DNA from: Seribacter sulfatis
GTDB taxonomy: Bacteria > Verrucomicrobiota > Verrucomicrobiia > Opitutales > Seribacteraceae
NCBI RefSeq assembly: GCF_964187635.1
Contig: NZ_CAXLMO010000117.1
Location: 1-16,979 of the forward strand
DNA length: 16,979 bases
Direction of reading: 5' to 3'
Each line of letters opens with the position of its first letter. Positions within the stretch are counted from its first letter, which is position 1. A program made the position numbers and the translations under genes. The notes under the pieces were generated by a model, which saw only the letters and a list, made by a program, of their open reading frames with translations, was not told the DNA's origin and ran no database searches. This document shows, piece by piece, positions 8,126 through 15,404 of the stretch.

Positions 8126-9122
8126 TCAACACACATTCAAGGTATTTCTTTTCCTGGCGGGATTGTTAGCAATATCCAATCATTCTTATGGAACGGAATT
8201 AATCGAATTGAACCGTGTGGTCGCGAAAGTGAATGAAAGAGTTGTCACTTGGGGAGAAATCGAAAATGCGATGACCTTGCTAAATTTTACTGACCAGGAA
8301 AAAAAATTGAGGGCAAATCAGTTTGTGGATGGAAAGGTTGACCGACTACTTTCAATCGCGGCATTTGGTGAAAAAGGAATGCAAATCCCAACCTCTTACA
8401 TTGAACAGGAATACAATAAACGACTGATTCGAGATTTTAATGGCGATCGAAAGTTGTTTAGAGACACTCTTCGGAGCAAGGGGCTCTCGCAATTAGAATA
8501 TCGTAAGGAAATTGAAGAGGAAATTATTTACAGTCATATGCTTTCCACTCGACGAAGGTTAAAGGAAGAGATTAGTCCTGAGAAAGTTGAGCTGTATTAC
8601 GAAAAGAATGCCGACAAATATAAGACAGAAGCAATGGTTCAACTGGGAGAAATTGCATTCTCACAAATCGCTGGAGAACCCGAGACTGTATTACTCCAGC
8701 AAGCTCATCAGGTCATAAAAGAAATAAAAGGTGGGCTCAGTTTTAAAGACGCTGCCTCCAAAAATGGACAGAGTCCGTTCCGAGAGAAATCGGGCGATTG
8801 GGGAGTAATGGTATCGGAAAGAGAAATAAGAAGTAAGGAAATCAAAAAAGAAGCGTTTTCTTTAAAAGAAGGAGAAATTTCAAAGCCGTTTATCGTCAAT
8901 ATTTTGGAAAGAAAACCAGATGGAACTGTTGGAAGTTCAGGTAAGATCGCAGTATATATACTCCAAGCAATCAAAGTTACCAAATCAGGCAGGAAACCCC
9001 TCGATGAGGTTCGTCCATTGATTGAAAAGACACTTGCCTCTGAGATTGAAGCAAAAAGTCACCGCCAATGGCTTAGTAGATTGAAACGGGACGCCTATGT
9101 TCGGGTTACTCTACCAAAATAA
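8109..9122 (+). CDS. SurA-like periplasmic peptidyl-prolyl isomerase/chaperone
   Basis: This 337-residue exported protein opens with a hydrophobic signal sequence (about 10-28, FKVFLFLAGLLAIS, likely cleaved near SYG). LNRVVAKVNERVVTWGEIE (34-52) follows, the hallmark of the SurA N-terminal chaperone domain. A mostly helical region runs to about 165. A single parvulin/PpiC domain spans roughly 172-290, with VQLGEIAF, SGDWGVM and the AFSLKEGEISKPF segment. SurA-type proteins escort outer-membrane beta-barrels through the periplasm. E. coli SurA is longer and has two parvulin domains, so this is a one-domain version. Between FIV and KIAVYILQ there is an extra loop (about 264-278, ERKPDGTVGSSG). 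The ATG at 8109 overlaps the end of mfd by 17 bases, suggesting co-transcription. A beta-barrel candidate occurs later in the window, but no direct link is shown. Confidence 0.85.
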   Translation: MGTKTNQHTFKVFLFLAGLLAISNHSYGTELIELNRVVAKVNERVVTWGEIENAMTLLNFTDQEKKLRANQFVDGKVDRLLSIAAFGEKGMQIPTSYIEQEYNKRLIRDFNGDRKLFRDTLRSKGLSQLEYRKEIEEEIIYSHMLSTRRRLKEEISPEKVELYYEKNADKYKTEAMVQLGEIAFSQIAGEPETVLLQQAHQVIKEIKGGLSFKDAASKNGQSPFREKSGDWGVMVSEREIRSKEIKKEAFSLKEGEISKPFIVNILERKPDGTVGSSGKIAVYILQAIKVTKSGRKPLDEVRPLIEKTLASEIEAKSHRQWLSRLKRDAYVRVTLPK

Positions 9123-9160
9123 GGAATCATACTCTTTAGTTTCATTCTTATTGTTGAAGG

Positions 9161-9883
9161 GTGAGCGGAAAACTTAATTCTCTTCCCTCGCTTAAGGACC
9201 TTCCGTTGGAGGATCGACCCCAAGAACGTCTTGAACGACTAGGTCCATCCCCACTAACCGATCGTGAACTTCTCGCGATGCTTATCCGTTCCGGTACAAC
9301 AAAACACGATGTACTTGCGATTGCCGATGAATTAATTAGCAGTGCTGGTTCACTCACCGGTTTACTCCGTTGGGACTCGACTGACTTTCAAAGAATAAAA
9401 GGGATTGGGAGAGTCAAAGCACTCCAACTCAGCACCCAGGTGGAAATTGCCAAACGTATGATGCGCTCCGAAAGAACTCCAGACATGCGGATGGATGAAC
9501 CAGGAAAAGTCTGGGAATATTTATATCCTGAAGTTCGCGCCGAAAGCGTTGAGAAGGTATGGGTTCTATGTTTAGATCGCAAAAATAAATTGATTCGTGC
9601 GGAACCTGTGACCTCAGGAACCGCAACCGGCAGTCTCGTGCATCCGAGAGAAGTATTTCGACCTGCAATTCGGTGTGGTGCCACTGCAATTATTTTGGCT
9701 CATAATCACCCCAGTGGCGACCCAACTCCCAGTGCAGCAGATTTAAGGGTAACCAAAAAAATATTTGAAGCTTCCAAAGCAGTGGATTTGGAAATGCATG
9801 ATCATGTGATTTTAGGAGAACCTGAAAATTGCCCATCTGCGAAAGGGTATTATAGTTTTTCAGACTCCGGACTTTTAGGCTAA
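9161..9883 (+). CDS. radC: RadC-family JAMM/MPN-domain protein
   Basis: This 240-residue protein has family-typical length and architecture. The N-terminal segment EDRPQERLERLGPSPLTDRE (17-36) is followed by a helix-hairpin-helix element (FQRIKGIGRVKALQLSTQVE, 76-95). The C-terminal JAMM domain carries the zinc motif HNHPSGDPTPSAAD (181-194), i.e. His181, His183 and Asp194, with SGTATGSLVHPREVFRPAI ahead of it. RadC was named for DNA repair, but its real function is unsettled; the metal-site residues here suggest a functional hydrolase fold. The start is GTG at 9161, the first in-frame start after a TGA at 9155-9157. The sequence GAAGG abuts it with no spacer, so it is a poor ribosome site, yet the resulting N-terminus fits the family. 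It follows surA by 38 bases. Confidence 0.92.
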   Translation: MSGKLNSLPSLKDLPLEDRPQERLERLGPSPLTDRELLAMLIRSGTTKHDVLAIADELISSAGSLTGLLRWDSTDFQRIKGIGRVKALQLSTQVEIAKRMMRSERTPDMRMDEPGKVWEYLYPEVRAESVEKVWVLCLDRKNKLIRAEPVTSGTATGSLVHPREVFRPAIRCGATAIILAHNHPSGDPTPSAADLRVTKKIFEASKAVDLEMHDHVILGEPENCPSAKGYYSFSDSGLLG

Positions 9884-9945
9884 TTCTGGAATTGAATTAA
9901 TCGATCGTTACATTTTTCTTTATTTACCTGTAATTAAGGTCAAGT

Positions 9946-10767
9946 ATGTCTCGAATGAAATCTTGTATTACAATTTCACTTGTTCCCTCACTTAAGGGGG
10001 GTCCTTGGATATTATGGGACAGTTTGGAAAAAAGCGTTAAGGAGTCCGTAAGGTTAGGGTTTGATGCGATTGAATTATTTACGGATGGTCCACAAGCGGG
10101 GGAGAAGAATGAACTTCGGAACCTCCTTAATGAAACGGGTCTCGCCCTTGGTGCAGTAGGCACGGGAGCCGGTAAGGTTCTGAACGGTCTAACCCTCACC
10201 CATCCAGATCAAAACATCAGGGCTAAAGCGATCTCTTTTGTAAGAGAAATGATCGATTTCGGGGCCCAGTTCAATGCTCCGGCGATTATCGGCTCGATGC
10301 AAGGATCATATGGAGAAAATATTTCAAAACAGGATGCCTTAAACTACTTAACGGACGCGTTGGAAGAACTTGGCGACCATGCAAACACCCAGGGCGTTAG
10401 TTTAATTTACGAACCCTTAAATCGCTACGAAACAAACCTCTTTAATTTGTATCTAGATGCATGTGAATTGATTGACCAACTCTCAACAAACGGAGTCTCT
10501 CTTCTCGCCGACCTTTTTCATATGAATATCGAGGAGGATAATATCTCAGATTCATTACAAAAAGGGGCCAGACATCTGGGTCACGTACACTTTGCCGATA
10601 GTAATCGAAAACCGGTAGGAAATGGTCATACCAATATAGCTCCAATTGCTAAAACTCTGCAAGAAATTGGCTATGATGGCTGTGTATCTGCAGAAGCCTT
10701 TGCTTGGCCGGATCCTCTAACTGCGGCAAGAACTACAATCGATTCTTATCGAAAGTTTTTTTCCTAG
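9946..10767 (+). CDS. TIM-barrel sugar isomerase/epimerase (xylose isomerase-like)
   Basis: This 273-residue protein belongs to the sugar phosphate isomerase/epimerase (AP endonuclease family 2) superfamily. Expected metal ligands are visible on successive strands: Glu156 in LIYEPLNRYETN, Asp189 in LLADLFHMN, His215 in GHVHFADSNR and Glu250 in SAEAFAW. This arrangement is that of D-tagatose 3-epimerase/hydroxypyruvate isomerase-like enzymes, which interconvert ketoses using a divalent metal. The HVHFADSNR and GHTNIAP segments (about 213-233) are typical of this group. The exact sugar is not deducible. AAGG six bases before ATG 9946 is one of the few plausible Shine-Dalgarno sites in the window; a second ATG at 9955 is an alternative start. 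It sits 62 bases after radC with no obvious functional link to either neighbour. Confidence 0.83.
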   Translation: MSRMKSCITISLVPSLKGGPWILWDSLEKSVKESVRLGFDAIELFTDGPQAGEKNELRNLLNETGLALGAVGTGAGKVLNGLTLTHPDQNIRAKAISFVREMIDFGAQFNAPAIIGSMQGSYGENISKQDALNYLTDALEELGDHANTQGVSLIYEPLNRYETNLFNLYLDACELIDQLSTNGVSLLADLFHMNIEEDNISDSLQKGARHLGHVHFADSNRKPVGNGHTNIAPIAKTLQEIGYDGCVSAEAFAWPDPLTAARTTIDSYRKFFS

Positions 10768-10901
10768 TAGTGGCCCGTGCCAATTTTATTAAAATCGCGG
10801 GCAAGAATGTATATTCCTGATTTAAGTGAAGAGGACTATCTAAGCTTCGCGATTCACCTTACGAGGTTACTTGACAAGGTAATTTCATAAAGCATCCAAA
10901 A
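10768..10901 (+). other. Leader region before the Nramp-like gene, with imperfect hairpin and short open frame
   Basis: This 134-base gap contains an imperfect inverted repeat. GCCCG (10773-10777) can pair with CGGGC (10798-10802), enclosing ATTTT (10783-10787) and AAAAT (10791-10795) around a three-base loop. No T-run follows, so it is not a classical terminator. A frame with ATG at 10807 runs 27 codons to TAA 10888-10890 (begins MYIPDLSEEDYLSF), or 37 codons from GTG 10777. It ends 11 bases before the transporter ATG. No Shine-Dalgarno or homologue supports it as a gene. Confidence 0.3.
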
Positions 10902-12410
10902 ATGAGTACAGATAAAACACGAAAACCACCCAAGACCTTAAAAGGGATTTTACGAAATATTGGCCCCGGTATGATCCTTGCCGGCTCAATTGTGGGTTCA
11001 GGAGAGTTAATTGCGACCACTCGAACAGGAGCGGAAGCACAATTTGATTTCCTTTGGCTCATCATCTTGGGATGCGTTGTAAAAGTCTTCGCTCAAATTG
11101 AACTTGGCAGACATGCCATTACAAATGGTAAAACCTCTCTTGCGGCAGTGAATGAAATTCCCGGACCACGATTTCGATGTCGTTTAGGAAAGAGAAATTT
11201 TGAAGCAAACTGGTTTTTGCTTTTTTGGTTTGTTATGTTTCTGGCAGTATTGGCACAACAGGGAGGAATTGTGGGAGGAGTGGGACAAGCACTCGCGATA
11301 AGTTTACCGATCACGGAAGAGGGTGCGGAGAGGAATCACTTTATATCCGCCAGTATTTCACTTAAAATTGCCAAGGAGGAAGGGAACCAAGAAAAGGTGC
11401 TTCAACTAGAACAAAAGTTACAACAAATAGGAAATCCACCAAAAGCAAAGGATGATATTTATTGGGCGTTACTCATTACTGTATTTACTATTTTTCTCTT
11501 ATTGAATGGTAAGTTTTCCCTGATCGAAAAATTTTCAATAATGCTTGTTGCCAGTTTTACTGTGGTAACAATCATAAATTTATGGGCACTGCAAAGTTAT
11601 GAAGTGTGGGCAGTGAAGCCTGAAGAACTCATGCGGGGGCTTTCTTTTAATTTCCCCGAAATTAAAGACGGAAATAATCCTCTCATTACTGCCATCTCCA
11701 CGTTTGGAATAATTGGAGTCGGTGCCGCAGAGTTGTTAGCATATCCTTACTGGTGTATCGAAAAGGGATACGGTAAATATGTGGGCCCTAAAGAAGATGG
11801 GGACGAGTGGGTCAAGCGGGCAAAAGGATGGATTAATGTGATGCACTGGGACTCCTGGGGGGCAATGGTAGTGTATACATTTTGCACGATTGCATTTTAT
11901 TTATTAGGTGCAGCAATACTAGGCCGAACTGGGCTAGTCCCTGAGGGTTCAGAAATGATACAAACTTTATCTACTATGTACGAACCAGTCTTTGGTTCTT
12001 CTGCACGAATAATATTTCTCGCGGGAGCAATCGCAGTACTTTTTTCCACTTTTTTTATCGCGATCGCTGCTCAATGCCGTTTGTGCCTCGATTTCATCAA
12101 GGTATCAGGTTTGGCCAGCCTCTGCTCCACTCAAAAAAAATGGGCATTAAAGATTTTTGGAATCGTCTTACCAATTATTTGTGTTTCCTGCTATGCATTT
12201 TTTCCTAAGCCAGTAATTTTAGTTTTAATTTCGGGGACAATGCAGGCCATTTTACTGCCTCTTATAGGCTTCGCAGTTCTCTATTTTCGTTACCAAAAAA
12301 GCGACCCAAGATTAAGACCCTCAAAAATTTGGGATTTATGTTTGTGGGTTTCATTTTTTGGATTTGTTGTAATCGGCTTGTATCAAGTATACGCAAAATT
12401 ACTCTCATAA
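10902..12410 (+). CDS. Nramp-superfamily membrane transporter lacking canonical metal motifs
   Basis: This 502-residue polytopic membrane protein has about eleven hydrophobic segments. The first (GPGMILAGSIVGSGELIATT, 21-40) and sixth (ITAISTFGIIGVGAAELLAY, 262-281) align by pattern with TM1 and TM6 of Nramp/MntH carriers. In classical Nramp, TM1 has Asp-Pro-Gly-Asn and TM6 has Met-Pro-His, which bind Mn2+/Fe2+. Here the corresponding stretches read IVGSGE and GAAELLAYP, with Glu34 and Glu277 as conspicuous acidic residues. A hydrophilic stretch at about 137-185, partly heptad-like (KEEGNQEKVLQLEQKLQQIG), separates hydrophobic segments and is longer than a usual loop. The role is therefore transport of an unknown, possibly non-classical, substrate across the inner membrane. 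No Shine-Dalgarno precedes ATG 10902. The family call is good; the substrate is unknown. Confidence 0.78.
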   Translation: MSTDKTRKPPKTLKGILRNIGPGMILAGSIVGSGELIATTRTGAEAQFDFLWLIILGCVVKVFAQIELGRHAITNGKTSLAAVNEIPGPRFRCRLGKRNFEANWFLLFWFVMFLAVLAQQGGIVGGVGQALAISLPITEEGAERNHFISASISLKIAKEEGNQEKVLQLEQKLQQIGNPPKAKDDIYWALLITVFTIFLLLNGKFSLIEKFSIMLVASFTVVTIINLWALQSYEVWAVKPEELMRGLSFNFPEIKDGNNPLITAISTFGIIGVGAAELLAYPYWCIEKGYGKYVGPKEDGDEWVKRAKGWINVMHWDSWGAMVVYTFCTIAFYLLGAAILGRTGLVPEGSEMIQTLSTMYEPVFGSSARIIFLAGAIAVLFSTFFIAIAAQCRLCLDFIKVSGLASLCSTQKKWALKIFGIVLPIICVSCYAFFPKPVILVLISGTMQAILLPLIGFAVLYFRYQKSDPRLRPSKIWDLCLWVSFFGFVVIGLYQVYAKLLS

Positions 12411-12580
12411 AGTATTTGTCATAGTGGAGAGGTATTATTTACCTCAAGAATTCTTACACCTTGGGGAGGAATAATGATTCGCATTCCCATAACGATGATC
12501 TAAACTGCTGATGTACGAATTAGGAACTTTCGTATTATCGATGCATACATTACCTTCGAAATAAAAAGTTTAATATCCAA
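12411..12580 (+). promoter_or_regulatory. Structured intergenic leader before the TonB-like gene
   Basis: This 170-base gap contains several dyads: GAGGTA/TACCTC (12429-12434 and 12440-12445, 5-base loop), the palindrome AAGAATTCTT (12446-12455), and TACGAA/TTCGTA (12514-12519 and 12529-12534, 9-base loop). Between them lies GGGGAGGA (12463-12470), a strong Shine-Dalgarno-like sequence, four bases from the end of GGAGG to an ATG at 12474 that opens a 9-codon frame (MIRIPITMI, stop TAA 12501-12503). The gene itself starts later at TTG 12581. No T-run follows the first dyad, so termination of the transporter transcript there is doubtful. Confidence 0.4.
12474..12503 (+). CDS. Possible 9-codon leader peptide frame
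   Basis: ATG at 12474 opens MIRIPITMI and stops at TAA 12501-12503. GGGGAGGA just upstream is a better Shine-Dalgarno than any other gene in the window shows. The frame ends 77 bases before the TonB-like start, and a 6-bp inverted repeat (12514-12534) lies in between. It could be a leader whose translation influences the downstream gene, or a chance ATG near a purine-rich tract. No coding statistics can support nine codons. Confidence 0.2.
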   Translation: MIRIPITMI

Positions 12581-13633
12581 TTGAAAAAAACTTCAAAAAG
12601 CAACTTATCCCCAATTCCCCAGTCAGGGGGAATGTCTTCGGCATTAGTCGGTTTAATTACCGTCTTAATCACATTGATAATACTGCAAGAAACTACCATT
12701 TCAGTTCATTCAAACTTTAAAAATCTAAATCGTTATTCAGAAAAAGAGATTCAGATAGAATGGCAAAATATTCCACCCCCCGAAAACCAGCTAAGACCAA
12801 AATTTGTGGAATCAAATCCAAATGTACCAGAAAATCCTCCCGATGAGGTAAAGCAGTTTTCCTTTCGCGATCAACAAGCAGCACAACCTAAAATTAAAGA
12901 ATTCACTCCATTAAAAAAAACACCCAAGATTGATAGTAATGTAAACAGTCCAAAAATAATACAGGGTAAGAAAAAACAAAGGAAAGAACTTTCATCTTCA
13001 CCTCCTCCCCCACTATCATCTAGTCCCAATAATAAAATAGAATTGCCCACAAAATTAATTTCTTCAAAAGCAGAAATAGAAAAAACAGACAACGAAACTG
13101 GTTCATACAGTAAGAAAAGACTTAAACCGGGGAAGGATATTGAAGAATCAATTTTAGCTTCCATTACAAATAACTCTTCGCAACCAAACAGAGCGAAGAG
13201 AAATTCGCAGCAAGTAAGGCCTAAAACTAGACCCAAACTTTCACCGGACTTAATTCATGGACCATTGATGAAAAGTACTACAAGTGCACCGAGAACGGGC
13301 CAGATCGCAATCGAATGTCGATTACATCCTTATGGCGTTTATATCCAAGAAATGCTTCAATCAATAGAAGAGCAGTGGAATCAATTGGCAAAGGGGTCCT
13401 TTCATTACCTCCAACGCGATCGCTTACCCGGCAGAATCACATTACGTTTTAAACTTGAAGCAACTGGTACAATATCAAATTTGGTAAGGATTGATAATGA
13501 GGGCTATTCCTTGGCCGCGGAACTGTGTCGACAAGCAATTGCTTCAAGAGTTCCATTCGGTGAATGGTCGGAGAAAATGATCCAGGATTTTGGGCAATCA
13601 GATCAAATTACCATAAACTTTAAATATCAATAA
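12581..13633 (+). CDS. TonB/TolA-like energy-transducing envelope protein
   Basis: This 350-residue protein has the three-part layout of TonB/TolA proteins. A basic N-terminus precedes one membrane helix (about 18-40, MSSALVGLITVLITLIILQE). A long Pro/Lys/Ser-rich periplasmic region follows (about 60-235, including PPPP at 141-144). A compact C-terminal domain (about 243-350) has GVYIQEMLQSIEEQWNQ followed by RITLRFKLEATGTISN and a closing ITINFKY strand, matching the TonB C-terminal/TolA domain III pattern. Such proteins span the periplasm and couple inner-membrane energy to outer-membrane processes. No exbB/exbD or tolQ/tolR genes are nearby. The start is uncertain: TTG 12581 gives the basic cytoplasmic tail (Lys2, Lys3, Lys6) expected for N-in topology, while ATG 12632 would begin at the membrane segment with a G-run one base upstream. 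It is followed by the pseudouridine synthase gene after four bases. Confidence 0.7.
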   Translation: MKKTSKSNLSPIPQSGGMSSALVGLITVLITLIILQETTISVHSNFKNLNRYSEKEIQIEWQNIPPPENQLRPKFVESNPNVPENPPDEVKQFSFRDQQAAQPKIKEFTPLKKTPKIDSNVNSPKIIQGKKKQRKELSSSPPPPLSSSPNNKIELPTKLISSKAEIEKTDNETGSYSKKRLKPGKDIEESILASITNNSSQPNRAKRNSQQVRPKTRPKLSPDLIHGPLMKSTTSAPRTGQIAIECRLHPYGVYIQEMLQSIEEQWNQLAKGSFHYLQRDRLPGRITLRFKLEATGTISNLVRIDNEGYSLAAELCRQAIASRVPFGEWSEKMIQDFGQSDQITINFKYQ

Positions 13634-13637
13634 AATT

Positions 13638-14390
13638 ATGAATCACCCCACAATTCCATTGGACCATCATTGCAGTGTTATCCATTACGAAAGTACCGGC
13701 ATTTGGGCTTTGGATAAAGCCACAGGTGTTCTATCGCACCCCAATAAAGAAAGAAAGAAAGGGAAACCGGCAAGGACCCTACTTAATGCTGAATATAATC
13801 ATGATGAAGAATGCTATACTTGGGATAATAAGGATGGAGAACAACAAAAGTTATATCTTGTTCATCGCTTAGATTCACCCACTTCAGGTGTAATTATTGC
13901 AACCTCGAAGCTTAGTACCGCTCACATTATCAAGGATTTATTCCGTACTAAAGAAGTACATAAGACTTATTTCGCTTTAATCCGCCCTAAAGGTGCTATT
14001 AAAGAGGGTATTTGGAAAGACCATTTAAAAGAAAAACGGGAAGATGGTAAAATCAGGGTGTGGAAGGGAACTGGTTCTGTGGCACTAACAAAGGCATCAA
14101 TTGAAAGAAAAAAAGGGGGGTTATATGGATTGGCCATGGTCCGCCTGCAACCATTAACTGGAAGAACTCACCAGCTTCGTGTTCAGTGTGCATTACGCGG
14201 ACACTCGATCATAGGAGATAAAAGTTATGGAGATTTTTCTTTTAATCGAAAAATTTCTCGGGCAACCAAAATTGACCGACTTTGCTTACATGCAGGAGAA
14301 ATTGAATTTAAATTAAATGTAGAAGGTAAATCAATCAACTTCTTTGCTGATGCCCCCCTGCCCCGCTCAATGGGGAAACTGCTTATCTAG
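13638..14390 (+). CDS. RluA-family pseudouridine synthase
   Basis: This 250-residue RNA pseudouridine synthase has the RluA-family core without an S4 domain. The catalytic motif HRLDSPTSGV lies at 76-85 with the nucleophile Asp79. TGRTHQLRVQCALRGHSIIGD (about 174-194) and LCLHAGEIEF (about 211-220) are the other conserved blocks. The N-terminal GIWALDKATGVLSHP is the typical first strand motif. The enzyme isomerises specific uridines in rRNA or tRNA; which site is not deducible. A run of seven A followed by six G (14108-14120) lies in the coding frame as Glu-Arg-Lys-Lys-Gly-Gly and is a potential slippage site. It begins four bases after the TonB-like stop, so it is probably co-transcribed, although function is unrelated. 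It converges with the next gene with 16 bases between stops. Confidence 0.9.
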   Translation: MNHPTIPLDHHCSVIHYESTGIWALDKATGVLSHPNKERKKGKPARTLLNAEYNHDEECYTWDNKDGEQQKLYLVHRLDSPTSGVIIATSKLSTAHIIKDLFRTKEVHKTYFALIRPKGAIKEGIWKDHLKEKREDGKIRVWKGTGSVALTKASIERKKGGLYGLAMVRLQPLTGRTHQLRVQCALRGHSIIGDKSYGDFSFNRKISRATKIDRLCLHAGEIEFKLNVEGKSINFFADAPLPRSMGKLLI

Positions 14391-14406
14391 AAAATTTTGA
14401 AATAAT

Positions 14407-15339
14407 CTAAATATCCAAGCTTGCACTTATAGTCCATAAATGACTCTTAATATGATCATAATGGTCATGAGCTGCGGTAAGATAATAATGATAATCAACT
14501 TGAAGACTCCAGTTCTCGGCTAGTCGATACGCGCCTCCTAATAAAAAGTCATAGGCAAAACCGGTTCCGCTATAATCGGCAGTATCTTCCAGTGTTACAA
14601 TCCCTATTCCCATTCCCAGACCAGCACGAATATCGAATCGGTCGCCTATTTCTTTTTCCAGGATAAGACGACTGAAGAAGTTGTGAATACTTGCCGATAG
14701 TGAAGATGAAGCTGTAGCCGCGTCAAAGCTATGATAGGAATACTCGGCTTCTACGCGTACACGGCCAAAATCTTTACCGGCTTGCAAGCCGATAAAATAA
14801 CCGGAATCTGAATCGTAAATTTCTTTTGTGTAAGTGGCGGGTGATGTCGAGGGGATGAGAGTTCTAATTGCACCATCCTGAGGAAATACAAGGCCAAGAA
14901 TTGGCCCAAAATAATAACCTTCCAATCGACTGGGTATGTCTGGTTCATAAAGTTTCGCATAGGCTTCATCTAAATCTTCCTTACTCTCTGTGGAATTATT
15001 CTGATCGTTTGCCTCAGCAAGAGTAGCAGGTTCTATTGGAACAGGAATAACCTCATCTTGTTGCTCAACTCGACGGGCTTCGGGTACTGCAGGAACGATT
15101 GACGGAGGAGGTGGAGGTGGGAGAACCGGAACAGCTTCATTATTGGGTATAGTGAAATCGGTCCTTCCTAGCGGTCTTTCAGCAAGTAATTGGGACACCT
15201 GATTTTCGTGTACATTTGAACGAGCTTTCAATTCGGCAAGTCGCTCGGCAATACTTTGACCTTGGTTTTGTCCCGAAAGAAAAAATAAGGGGAGTAAGAG
15301 AAACGAGAAGATTTTAAAATGTAAAAATAGTCTAATCAT
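14407..15339 (-). CDS. Putative outer-membrane beta-barrel protein with proline-rich linker
   Basis: I start at the ATG at 15339, giving 310 residues; a TTG nine bases upstream would add three residues and is less likely. A signal peptide (about 1-23, FKIFSFLLLPLFFLSG) precedes a short helical stretch (29-55, IAERLAELKARSNVHENQVS). A linker rich in Pro, Glu and Val follows (62-135, with seven consecutive prolines near 74-79). From about 140 the sequence alternates hydrophobic and aromatic residues as in beta-strands: GYYFGPILGLVFPQ, GYFIGLQAGKDFGRVRVEAEYSY, RFDIRAGLGMGIGIV, YDFLLGGAYRLAENWSLQVDYHY and a final WTISASLDI. This resembles an OmpA-like/OmpW-like barrel of about eight strands. No specific ligand or function is recognised. 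No Shine-Dalgarno precedes the start. A strong terminator upstream isolates it from the propeller gene. Confidence 0.68.
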   Translation of the reverse strand: MIRLFLHFKIFSFLLLPLFFLSGQNQGQSIAERLAELKARSNVHENQVSQLLAERPLGRTDFTIPNNEAVPVLPPPPPPSIVPAVPEARRVEQQDEVIPVPIEPATLAEANDQNNSTESKEDLDEAYAKLYEPDIPSRLEGYYFGPILGLVFPQDGAIRTLIPSTSPATYTKEIYDSDSGYFIGLQAGKDFGRVRVEAEYSYHSFDAATASSSLSASIHNFFSRLILEKEIGDRFDIRAGLGMGIGIVTLEDTADYSGTGFAYDFLLGGAYRLAENWSLQVDYHYYLTAAHDHYDHIKSHLWTISASLDI

Positions 15340-15404
15340 GAAAATCAAATAATAAACAACATGATTGTTTTTTTATTGAAAAAAGTGAAGAACTAAATCC
15401 AAAG

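Noticed and set aside
9388..9689. Two overlapping reverse-strand frames within radC
   Set aside because: They overlap each other and lie antisense to the conserved JAMM domain; no features support either.
10773..10802. Intrinsic terminator after the sugar isomerase
   Set aside because: The stem is imperfect with a bulged interior, and no T-run follows it; it is reported only as a leader-region dyad.
10871..10876. TTGACA as a -35 box for the Nramp-like gene
   Set aside because: At 26 bases from the ATG there is no room for a good -10 at proper spacing; ATCCAA at 17 bases is not convincing.
12871..13236. Reverse-strand 121-codon open frame
   Set aside because: It lies antisense to the low-complexity Pro/Lys/Ser region of the TonB-like gene, has biased composition and no recognisable domain, so it is a shadow frame.
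15340..15348. TTG start for the beta-barrel gene
   Set aside because: It adds only three residues before an ATG that begins a normal signal peptide.
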